From Immundisolibacteraceae bacterium (GTDB lineage: Bacteria; Pseudomonadota; Gammaproteobacteria; Immundisolibacterales; Immundisolibacteraceae), in assembly GCA_016763355.1 (NCBI GenBank), contig JAESTY010000074.1, positions 1 to 7,777 on the forward strand: a stretch of DNA of 7,777 nt, in the 5' to 3' direction. This document shows, one piece after another, positions 1 through 5,817 of the stretch. The translations under genes and the position numbers were made by a program. Under the pieces are notes generated by a model. That model had not been told where the DNA came from. It did no database searches and was given only the letters and a program-made list of their open reading frames with translations. The stretch's first letter is position 1, and each line of letters starts with the position of its first letter.

Positions 1-173
1 GGCTGCAGCGATTACGGCACTTGTATTCACACCTGGTCTGGCTAAACCCAGAGCCGGAAGAGTTCTGGGAACGAACTCCATCAATTCAGATCACCCGTCA
101 GCTGATGGAAGATAAAATGTACCCTATGACGGTAAACGGCCTCGAACGGGCAGTGAAATCACTGCGGCGCTAG
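1..173 (+). CDS. CoxE-like VWA domain protein, C-terminal fragment
   Basis: Only the last 56 codons are present (reading from base 3), ending at TAG 171-173; the gene begins left of the window. The tail contains the motifs HLVWLNPEPEEFW, TPSI and MYPMTVNGLERAV. From memory these match the C-terminus of CoxE-like von Willebrand factor A proteins, which end with a conserved WLNP.PE..W...TPSI segment, then MYPLT and a final helix. Such proteins are cytoplasmic and are usually encoded beside a MoxR-type AAA+ ATPase, which would lie to the left here. The VWA metal site itself is outside the window, so the family call rests on the tail alone. There is no terminator-like hairpin in the 63 bp before the next gene, so read-through into it is possible. 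Confidence 0.65.
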   Translation, partial: LQRLRHLYSHLVWLNPEPEEFWERTPSIQITRQLMEDKMYPMTVNGLERAVKSLRR

Positions 174-236
174 CGGTGACCGCCATATTAAAAACCAGTG
201 ATACGCAGAATGGGGAAATGAGGAGCAACTATCATC

Positions 237-851
237 ATGGCTGAACCAGCACGCAAAAAACGATTAATCGTGGCGGTTTCCGGTGCAACTGGAACCGTCT
301 ATGCCTGGCAGCCTTTGCAGGTAATGGCCAAGCTAGACGATTGGGAAACCCATCTGGTGCTCTCGAATGCGGCCATATTGACCGCTAAGCAGGAGCTTAA
401 TGTCAGTCAGGCAGAATTTGAAGCATTGGCTGACGAGGTTCATGACAATAAAAATATTGGTGCCAAAATTGCCAGCGGATCATTTCTGGTTGAAGGGATG
501 GTGGTGGTGCCCTGCTCAATGAAGTCGCTGTCTGCGATTGCCAACGGCCTGTCCGATAATTTAATCGCCCGGGCCGCAGACGTCATTCTTAAACAGCGCC
601 GCAAGCTGATCATGTTGACCCGGGAAACTCCGCTTAATCTGATTCATCTGCGCAACATGACCGCGGCCACCGAAGCTGGGGCGATTATTTTTCCACCGGT
701 TCCCGCTTTCTATGCCGGATTGGAGAGCCTCGATGACATGGTTGCCCACACGGTGGGCCGGCTACTGGACCTATTTGATGTTGATCACCAGGGATTGGTA
801 AACCGTTGGCCGGGGCTCAGCGTGGCGTTAAAGGACCAGGGGAAGAACTGA
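237..851 (+). CDS. ubiX: UbiX-family flavin prenyltransferase
   Basis: 204 residues, the usual UbiX length. Enzymes of this family join dimethylallyl phosphate to FMN, making the prenyl-FMN cofactor of UbiD-type decarboxylases; they are cytosolic dodecamers. Visible family motifs: a Rossmann-like N-terminal loop SGATGT (15-20), ETHLVLS (37-43), ASGSF (79-83), PCSMKSLS (92-99), RAADVILKQRRK (112-123), RETPL (129-133), PPVPAFY (153-159) and a late R175/W191. K119, R129, E130, Y159 and R175 appear to correspond to catalytic or phosphate-binding residues of characterised UbiX. Departures from E. coli-type UbiX are T for S in the first loop, VYAW instead of IYG, and NLIHLRNM instead of HLGHLRLM. 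These features resemble UbiX paralogues that serve aromatic-acid decarboxylases rather than ubiquinone synthesis, so the subfamily is uncertain. AGGAG at 221-225 is a somewhat distant ribosome site. No ubiD is nearby. Confidence 0.88.
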   Translation: MAEPARKKRLIVAVSGATGTVYAWQPLQVMAKLDDWETHLVLSNAAILTAKQELNVSQAEFEALADEVHDNKNIGAKIASGSFLVEGMVVVPCSMKSLSAIANGLSDNLIARAADVILKQRRKLIMLTRETPLNLIHLRNMTAATEAGAIIFPPVPAFYAGLESLDDMVAHTVGRLLDLFDVDHQGLVNRWPGLSVALKDQGKN

Positions 852-853
852 CA

Positions 854-1509
854 TTGACCACTGAGCTACAACCGTATCAGGAAGAATTCATTGCTTTCGC
901 ACTTGAGGCCGAAGTCCTGCGGTTTGGTGAGTTCACTCTCAAATCGGGACGTCTAAGCCCCTATTTTTTTAATGCCGGATTGTTTAACAGCGGTCAGAAG
1001 TTGTTACGCCTTGGCCGTTTTTACGCCGCTGCGTTGGAACATTCTGGTCTCGATTACGACATGCTGTTTGGTCCTGCTTATAAAGGTATTCCGCTGGTGT
1101 CAACGACCGTGAATGCGTTGGCGGAGCAGCACCATCGTGATGTTCCCTATAGTTATGATCGCAAGGAAGCCAAAGACCATGGTGAGGGCGGACTGCTGGT
1201 CGGTGCTGCCTTGCAGGGCAAGGTGATTGTGATCGACGATGTGATTTCTTCGGGGCTGTCGATGCGTCATTCAGCCAAATTGATTGCTGAAGCCGGGGCT
1301 AGCCTGGCCGCCTTATGTATTGCACTGGATCGTCAGGAACTTGGCCAGCACGGTGCCAGTGCGGTTAAAGAAATGAGCAGGATTTTGGCGTGCCAGTGAT
1401 GTCGATTATTAACCTGACCCAATTGGTCAGTTATCTGGCGAACAAACCTGAATATGCTAATCAGCTGAAAAAGTTAGAGGATTACCAGCAACAATACGGG
1501 AGCAGTTAA
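854..1509 (+). pseudogene. pyrE: Orotate phosphoribosyltransferase with a one-base frameshift
   Basis: OPRT converts orotate and PRPP to OMP in de novo pyrimidine synthesis. The frame starting at TTG 854 gives QPYQEEFIAFAL, FGEFTLKSGRLSPYFFNAGL, the catalytic loop DRKEAKDHGEGG (102-113, with R103, K104, K107 and H109) and the PRPP motif VIVIDDVISSG (124-134). It then runs off homology after M174 and stops at TGA 1397-1399 (181 aa). The missing C-terminus continues in the -1 frame from about 1375 to TAA 1507-1509: EQDFGVPVMSIINL, SYLANKPE and DYQQQYG, matching the E. coli PyrE tail. Restoring one G near 1375 (ATG GAG CAG) gives 218 aa, against 213 in E. coli. The TTG start is chosen because it sits 2 nt after the ubiX stop, with a GGGGAAG ribosome site 8-14 nt upstream, and gives the family N-terminus; TTG 806 would add 16 unrelated residues. 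It may be a true mutation or a sequencing error. Confidence 0.9.
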
Positions 1510-1511
1510 CC

Positions 1512-2237
1512 ATGTTTCGACCGACCCAAATTATCAGATATAGCCTGTCAGTTTTTTCGACGGAGGCCTGGAGTTGTCGTGGTATCGCGATTCGTATGGC
1601 GGCTATATTGGTGAGTCTGTCCGCAGTCCAGGTCTCTTTTGCGGGCACTGTCTACCGCTGGACGGATGAGGAAGGTCAGCGCCATATGGAATCTATTATT
1701 CCGGCTGATGACGCGAAATTAGGTTATGAAGTGCTTGATGATCGCTCTTTTAGAGTCCTTAAAAAGGTCAATCGAGCCCTGACAGAGGATGAGCTGGTGG
1801 CGGCCGATGCGACCAGAGAAATTGAGCGGAAAAAACAGCTGGTTATCGAAGCATCCGCTCGCCATGACCGCACTTTGCTTGCTACCTATATGAGTGTGGA
1901 TGGCATGGAAATGGCCCGAAACGGCCAGATCAATACCCTTAACTCAATCATAGAATCAACGGAACGCACCCGAGAGCGCCTCAAATCCAACCTGGATGAC
2001 TTAATCGGTTCCGCTGCCAGTTACGAGCGCGATAGTCGAAAGGTGCCTGTGTCTACTGTGAAAGATATAGAAGCGGTGCGGGCTCAGATTTTGAGTCAGG
2101 ATAAAATTATTGAAGAAAATTATATCAAGCAGAGTACGATCATTGCACAGTTCACTGATGATATCGCTCGGTTTAAAGAGCTTAAAGGTCTTGTTGATCA
2201 GGCAGAGGTAGTGCCGCTGAAGTTGCCACAAAACTGA
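1512..2237 (+). CDS. Secreted DUF4124 domain protein with C-terminal coiled coil
   Basis: 241 residues; function unknown. A hydrophobic segment (about 29-44, ending VSFA) looks like a signal peptide cleaved before G45. The DUF4124 module follows at once: TVYRWTDEEGQRHMES (46-61), then GYEVLDD and RVLKKVNRALTEDE (81-94). The rest is charged and predicted helical (about 95-228), likely coiled coil, ending FTDDIARFKELKG. Proteins of this layout are common in gammaproteobacteria, sometimes near pyrE; a periplasmic or envelope location is inferred. It starts 2 nt after the pyrE reading frame and ends just before a strong terminator, so it is the last gene of the operon. ATG 1512 has a good GGGAG site (1498-1502). 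It gives an unusually long 28-residue n-region, and ATG 1596 is an alternative start lacking a positive n-region. Confidence 0.8.
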   Translation: MFRPTQIIRYSLSVFSTEAWSCRGIAIRMAAILVSLSAVQVSFAGTVYRWTDEEGQRHMESIIPADDAKLGYEVLDDRSFRVLKKVNRALTEDELVAADATREIERKKQLVIEASARHDRTLLATYMSVDGMEMARNGQINTLNSIIESTERTRERLKSNLDDLIGSAASYERDSRKVPVSTVKDIEAVRAQILSQDKIIEENYIKQSTIIAQFTDDIARFKELKGLVDQAEVVPLKLPQN

Positions 2238-2254
2238 TCTTTACAGATTGGATT

Positions 2255-2288
2255 AAAAAGGGCCCGGTGAACTCAACCGGGCCCTTTT
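2255..2288. terminator. Bidirectional intrinsic terminator
   Basis: A perfect 9-bp GC-rich stem, GGGCCCGGT (2260-2268) with ACCGGGCCC (2276-2284), encloses a 7-nt loop. It is flanked by A5 on the left (2255-2259) and T4 on the right (2285-2288), so it has a U-tract read from either strand. It lies 17 nt after the DUF4124 stop and 36 nt after the end of the leftward Rieske gene, so it should end both convergent transcripts. Confidence 0.93.
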
Positions 2289-2324
2289 GCGTTATTGATA
2301 CTTGAAAATGACGGATTAAAACTA

Positions 2325-3671
2325 CTAGTTGCCTAGCCCTTCCCGCATTAACTTGAGCCATTGACGATAGCTACCATGTATTAGCGTTTCAACATCGATA
2401 TCGCCACCACTGGTGACCGGGCGTAAATCGACCTCTTTGGCCGCTTCATCAGGACCTTCAATTAGGCGATCCATGCCGCGGGCATAACCCTGTAACCAAC
2501 CCCGTTTTTGGCCCTTGAGGCCGCGCTGGCATTTCTCAAATAGCGCCTGATCATCAGGTGTGGCCAACCCAGCAGGGCCGAGAAAATCTTCAAACTGGCG
2601 AATCCGTCTGAGTCGGGCTTCTGCGGGCTCACCTTTAGGCGCGATGCAGTAAACCTCAACCAGAGTTTCATCCACCGACAAAGGGTGAACCATGCGCACG
2701 GTCGACGAAGACTGGTCCATTAACAGCAAATTGGGGTAGAGCATCAGGTTACGGACATGATCGATCATCCAGCGAGCCTTCGGCTCACCAAAGCGCTGTT
2801 CGATTTTGTCGCGTTGAAACCCTAGTGGCCGATCGCCGCCATTGGGCATATAGGCCCAATCCATCATGTGGCCGTTACCGAAATCGTAATTACCACCCTG
2901 AACCGAGCCGAGCTCGCGAGCATCTATGGCTTTTACATCATCGTCACCACCTTTATCAACACGACGCTGTATCAGACCGATATAGCTTAAATGCGTGGGA
3001 AAAAAATGATAACCATCGATATTTTCCAGCTGCAATTTCCAGTTCGATCGACTGGTATAACGAATCCCGCCTTTGAGCAGCTCCATGCCTTGTTCTGACT
3101 GATCAGAAAGCATGTCGATCATGCCAGTCGCGCCGGCCAGGTGGGTTTTTAGATCATCAACTTCGCTGTTGAGGCTACCGAATATAAATCCACCATAAAC
3201 CTCAACTTTAGCCAGGGCTAACAGGTCATGGTTCTGATCTTTAAACTCCTGCGGATAAGCGCCTTTTTCTGAAGCACGCACATCCAGGCATTTACCAGCG
3301 CTGTCAAATACCCAGCCATGGAAAGAGCACATCATGCTTTTTTTGTTACCCCGACGCTCGCCAACCAGTTCCGCCCCCCGGTGAGGGCAACTATTTAAAA
3401 AGGCGTGTATCTGGTTATCGCCATCGCGGGTTATCAGCACCGGTTGCTGACCAATCCGGCTGGTCAGGTAATCATGGGGTTCGGGTAGTTGGCTTTCATG
3501 GCCGAGGTAAACCCAGGTTTTACCGAAAATATGTTCCATTTCCAGCTCAAAAAGTGCTGGGTCATCAAACATGCGCCGAGAAACCTCAAAACGTCCATTT
3601 TTGGTATCGTCGTTGACACAGTCATCAAGATCCTCCAGGCCGAAATTTCCGTAATCTGATACTTGATCCAT
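2325..3671 (-). CDS. Rieske non-heme iron ring-hydroxylating oxygenase, alpha subunit
   Basis: 448 residues, typical for a catalytic alpha subunit. These enzymes use electrons from a reductase/ferredoxin and O2 to hydroxylate or dihydroxylate an aromatic substrate in the cytosol. The Rieske [2Fe-2S] site is CPH at 95-97 and CSFH at 115-118, an exact C-x-H-x17-C-x2-H. The catalytic iron motif is NWKLQLENIDGYHFFPTH (210-227), giving bridging D219 and ligands H222 and H227. D374 in ATPDDQALFE is the likely third ligand. The stretches RNLMLYPNLLLMDQ and YCIAPKGEP resemble benzoate/toluate/anthranilate (BenA/AntA)-type alpha subunits, but the substrate cannot be read from sequence. ATG 3671 has an AGAGGAG site. 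It lies 56 nt downstream of the hydrolase gene on the same strand and is followed by a terminator. No beta subunit, ferredoxin or reductase gene is adjacent. Confidence 0.92.
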   Translation of the reverse strand: MDQVSDYGNFGLEDLDDCVNDDTKNGRFEVSRRMFDDPALFELEMEHIFGKTWVYLGHESQLPEPHDYLTSRIGQQPVLITRDGDNQIHAFLNSCPHRGAELVGERRGNKKSMMCSFHGWVFDSAGKCLDVRASEKGAYPQEFKDQNHDLLALAKVEVYGGFIFGSLNSEVDDLKTHLAGATGMIDMLSDQSEQGMELLKGGIRYTSRSNWKLQLENIDGYHFFPTHLSYIGLIQRRVDKGGDDDVKAIDARELGSVQGGNYDFGNGHMMDWAYMPNGGDRPLGFQRDKIEQRFGEPKARWMIDHVRNLMLYPNLLLMDQSSSTVRMVHPLSVDETLVEVYCIAPKGEPAEARLRRIRQFEDFLGPAGLATPDDQALFEKCQRGLKGQKRGWLQGYARGMDRLIEGPDEAAKEVDLRPVTSGGDIDVETLIHGSYRQWLKLMREGLGN

Positions 3672-3727
3672 CGCTAGCTCCTCTTTACATACTGTTAAGC
3701 GATCTTGTTATCGTTATTGATGGCTGA

Positions 3728-4339
3728 TTATTGAATGGCTTTAATCAACTCAGCCGAACTGCTTACATCGCAGCGCATCGCCATCCGAGAGACGGTCTGA
3801 TCGTGCAGTTCCTGAGTGGCACAAATACAGCAGTCATCGGCAAGGATAGTGCTGTAACCGCGGTCACTGGCGTCCCAGGCAGTTGATTCCACCACAGCGT
3901 CAGTGCTCACGCCGGTCAAAATAAGGTCGGTAATGCCATGTTCGTCCAGTACTTCCTGTAAGCCCGAGCTGGCGAAAGCACTAAATAGACATTTATAAAC
4001 GATGATTTCGCCATCAACAGGTGCGACGGCTTCGTGAACATCTCCTCCGGGGGTGCCACGCTTGCAAACATTGCCACCAGCAACCATTGCATAAAATGGA
4101 CCGCGGTTAGGCATTCGTGGTTGGTTACCGGCCTCCAGATCGATGAGCACGTGGATAACTAACAGGCCGGTATCCCGGCAATGGTCCATTAAATTACGTA
4201 AATGGGTCAGCATGCCGGTGCGCTCAATTTCCTGGGCAAAGCCCATCTGAACGGCCATCTCTGAGTCCATCCGAGTAATGTCGTTCTGAACGTCCATTAC
4301 CAGTATGGCGGTGGTCTTTTTGTCGATTGCTATGGTCAT
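3728..4339 (-). CDS. Isochorismatase-fold (cysteine hydrolase family) protein lacking the nucleophile Cys
   Basis: 203 residues, full length for the family. The fold is recognised by AILVMDVQND (11-20, catalytic D16), the YKCLFSAF segment (115-122, catalytic K116), LTGVSTDAVVESTAWDA (141-157) and the tail DDCCICATQELHD (168-180). In amidases of this family (nicotinamidase, N-carbamoylsarcosine amidohydrolase) the third motif carries the nucleophile cysteine, as in GVxTxxCVEST. Here that residue is V149 (GTG codon, bases 3893-3895). Asp and Lys are kept. PhzD- and EntB-type isochorismatases act without this Cys, so vinyl-ether hydrolysis is possible; a non-catalytic role is also possible. It is the first gene of a likely two-gene leftward operon with the Rieske oxygenase, with a good GAGGAAGG ribosome site. 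Reaction and substrate are unknown. Confidence 0.88.
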   Translation of the reverse strand: MTIAIDKKTTAILVMDVQNDITRMDSEMAVQMGFAQEIERTGMLTHLRNLMDHCRDTGLLVIHVLIDLEAGNQPRMPNRGPFYAMVAGGNVCKRGTPGGDVHEAVAPVDGEIIVYKCLFSAFASSGLQEVLDEHGITDLILTGVSTDAVVESTAWDASDRGYSTILADDCCICATQELHDQTVSRMAMRCDVSSSAELIKAIQ

Positions 4340-4670
4340 AATTCCTTCCTCAGGTTGTCCTAATTAGAAATGCCGGTGCCGTATTGTTAATCATGCCAGC
4401 CTCAACGAGCTAATGCCTTGTTGTCTTTTGTGTAAGTCAGGTTGAAAATTCGTTACAGGGTTTTATTTGGGCGCGCTGCTTATGCTGGGAAATACCCTTT
4501 TTAGAATTGCACGAACTGACAAGATTAGCCCAAGCGGACCCGGGTCTCAATTCAAATAGTCAGCCAGGGTGGAAGTTATCATGCTCTCAGCAGCTGTCCG
4601 ATTGCTAGTAATAGAGTTAGTTTAGCGGCAGCATTGATGGCGTTTCATCTGCTGGAGAACTGCAGAAAGT

Positions 4671-4700
4671 ACCGTTGGTCGGCAACGCTTAGCCGTTGAT
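4671..4700 (+). promoter_or_regulatory. Candidate LytTR/AlgR-type direct-repeat site upstream of the pilin operon
   Basis: Two copies of CCGTTGRTCG start at 4672 and 4693, exactly 21 bp (two helical turns) apart. Read as 9-mers, ACCGTTGGT (4671-4679) fits the published LytTR pattern [TA][AC][CA]GTTN[AG][TG] completely and GCCGTTGAT (4692-4700) fits at 8 of 9 positions, with a 12-bp spacer, the spacing described for that family. ACCGTTGGTC is also one base from the Pseudomonas AlgR core ACCGTTCGTC. AlgR is a LytTR regulator known to activate the fimU-pilVWXY1Y2E operon, so position and context fit. The assignment is inference from pattern and synteny. Confidence 0.42.
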
Positions 4701-4724
4701 CGCATAATCAGTGCAAGCTATTAA
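4696..4724 (+). promoter_or_regulatory. Possible sigma-70-like promoter of the minor-pilin operon
   Basis: TTGATC (4696-4701) and TATTAA (4719-4724) are separated by exactly 17 bp. Each matches consensus at only 4 of 6 positions, as expected for an activator-dependent promoter. The -35 overlaps the second direct repeat. A start near 4730 would leave a very short leader, barely including the GGGGGAG ribosome site (4727-4733). The alternative -10 CATAAT (4703-4708) gives a longer leader but has no -35 and lies too close to the repeats. Confidence 0.3.
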
Positions 4725-4745
4725 CTGGGGGAGTACAACAGGCCA

Positions 4746-5303
4746 ATGAAATTTTCTAACCAAAAACAACGTGGCTACACGCTAATTGAGCTACTACTTA
4801 CGATTGCAATTGGTGGAGTCCTTACTGGCCTGGCTGTTTCTGCGTTTCCAGATCTGCTGAGAAACAACCAGATGGTTGGTGACGTTAACACGCTGGTCGG
4901 TCATATCAATTTGGCGCGTAGTGAGGCGGTAAAACGTAATCTGCCGACGGCTATCTGCCAAACCAATGATAGTCAGGCGGCAAACCCAGTTTGTAACAGT
5001 GTGGATGCGGATTGGGACACCGGCTGGATAGTTTTCGTTGATGACGATGGTGACCAGGCCTTTGATGGTGGTGAATTCCTGATCAGTCGTGGCCAACCTT
5101 CCGGTTCAGCAGACATGGTGGTTACCGCTGGTGAGCTCGGTTTTGCTGCCGATGGCTTTTTAAGCACCGGTCAGGTGTTTTTTGGACTCTGTGATGACCG
5201 TGGTTTGAATCATGGCAGGCAATTATCAATCAGTGTGACTGGTCGGCCTGAGGTCAGTAAAACGTTTGTTGCTAATACAAACTGTACTGATTCAACTCCG
5301 TAA
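4746..5303 (+). CDS. fimT: Type IV minor prepilin, GspH/FimT/FimU family
   Basis: 185 residues. Minor pilin of the type IV pilus, inserted in the inner membrane and cut and N-methylated by prepilin peptidase PilD. The class III leader is 10 residues, QKQRG then YTLIELLLTIAIGG: cleavage after G10, E15 as the conserved Glu at mature position 5, followed by one hydrophobic helix. Tyr at +1 replaces the more common Phe. The GspH/FimT globular part is seen in INLARSEAVKRN (54-65), the WIVFVDDDGDQAFDGGE stretch (94-110) and a C-terminal GRQLSISVTGRPEV segment. Four cysteines (71, 83, 149, 180) suggest two disulfides. It is the first gene of the minor-pilin operon, followed 19 nt later by pilV. FimT and FimU are close relatives; the first-gene position fits either name. 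Confidence 0.88.
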   Translation: MKFSNQKQRGYTLIELLLTIAIGGVLTGLAVSAFPDLLRNNQMVGDVNTLVGHINLARSEAVKRNLPTAICQTNDSQAANPVCNSVDADWDTGWIVFVDDDGDQAFDGGEFLISRGQPSGSADMVVTAGELGFAADGFLSTGQVFFGLCDDRGLNHGRQLSISVTGRPEVSKTFVANTNCTDSTP

Positions 5304-5322
5304 CCCGGGAGTATTTGTAGAA

Positions 5323-5817
5323 ATGAAAAGCCCTGATTTAATTTTTAGTGAAGCAATTGGTTCTAATCGAGTGCAAGGGTTCACCCTGATAGAAGTGATG
5401 GTGACTCTGCTGATCTTATCGGTCGGTTTGCTAGGCTTGGCTGGCATGATTGGCCAGTCTTTGCGTTTTAATCAGGGCGGTTATACCCGCAGCCAGGGCA
5501 CTTTTCTAGCCTACGAAATTATTGATTTAATGCGTGCAGATGCCAACAATGCAGATGATTACGCAGTTATCTATGACAGTAACATTCATGTTTGTATCGA
5601 TAACCCTGATGCCGGCGATAACCTGGTTAATGCCACTCTGGGTTGTTGGTATAACCGAGTAGCAAGAGAATTACCTGGCGGCACAGCAACGATTGTTAAC
5701 GACCCCAATGTCGCAACCGATAGCAATGTTCTGGAATATGAAATCACCATGACCTGGATCGATCGCTCCAATAATAATCAGGTAGTTAACCAAACCTGGA
5801 TGGTGGAGATCAGCTGA
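5323..5817 (+). CDS. pilV: Type IV pilus minor prepilin PilV
   Basis: 164 residues. It has a 19-residue leader ending VQG, then FTLIEVMVTLLILSVGLLGL: cleavage after G19, E24 at mature position 5, then the membrane/assembly helix. AYEIIDLMRADANNADDY (63-80) is the conserved block that follows the helix in PilV (usually ...A..i.dRmRaN...A..Y). The C-terminus, EYEITMTWIDRSN and a WMVEIS end, is also typical. Two cysteines (91, 108) could pair. PilV is part of the tip/priming minor-pilin set with FimU, PilW, PilX and PilY1. ATG 5323 is preferred to an upstream TTG (5266) because it is preceded by GGGAG (5307-5311) and avoids overlap with fimT. Its stop overlaps the pilW start by one base (TGATG), implying translational coupling. 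Confidence 0.88.
   Translation: MKSPDLIFSEAIGSNRVQGFTLIEVMVTLLILSVGLLGLAGMIGQSLRFNQGGYTRSQGTFLAYEIIDLMRADANNADDYAVIYDSNIHVCIDNPDAGDNLVNATLGCWYNRVARELPGGTATIVNDPNVATDSNVLEYEITMTWIDRSNNNQVVNQTWMVEIS

Larger units (their letters stand above)
4340..4745. other. Gene-free divergent intergenic region
   Basis: About 405 bp separate the leftward hydrolase/Rieske pair from the rightward minor-pilin operon. I see no credible coding frame, tRNA or structured RNA. The left end carries the hydrolase ribosome site. The right end carries a direct repeat and promoter-like hexamers, listed separately. A 10-bp perfect palindrome, GACCCGGGTC, sits at 4537-4546 with no evidence of function. I could not identify a convincing leftward promoter. 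Confidence 0.6.

Noticed and set aside
218..244. Short upstream frame (8 codons) overlapping the ubiX start, a possible leader peptide
   Set aside because: It has no ribosome site of its own, and its ATG lies next to the ubiX Shine-Dalgarno sequence; it is likely chance.
1367..1381. Programmed -1 frameshift as the explanation for the pyrE frame change
   Set aside because: The codons in register (AAA GAA ATG AGC) do not form an X XXY YYZ slippery heptamer, and PyrE is not known to use recoding. A one-base deletion or error is simpler.
2825..3076. 83-residue rightward frame inside the Rieske gene
   Set aside because: It is rich in His and Arg, as expected from the opposite strand of this gene; no independent support.
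237..4339. UbiX, Rieske oxygenase and hydrolase as one aromatic catabolic cluster
   Set aside because: The UbiX operon runs rightward and is closed off by a terminator shared with the convergent Rieske unit, and no UbiD is present. The linkage is not supported beyond proximity.
4487..4501. GGG-AAATA-CCC followed by a T run as a terminator
   Set aside because: The stem is only 3 bp and no gene ends upstream on that strand.
4537..4546. Perfect palindrome GACCCGGGTC as an operator
   Set aside because: It is short, a single copy with no extended dyad and no adjacent promoter element; expected occasionally by chance.
4794..5096. 100-residue antisense frame inside fimT
   Set aside because: It shows no recognisable motif and no ribosome site, and it lies fully under a clear prepilin gene.
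5266..5322. Extended pilV start at TTG 5266
   Set aside because: It overlaps the fimT end and would give an improbable 38-residue leader; ATG 5323 has its own ribosome site.
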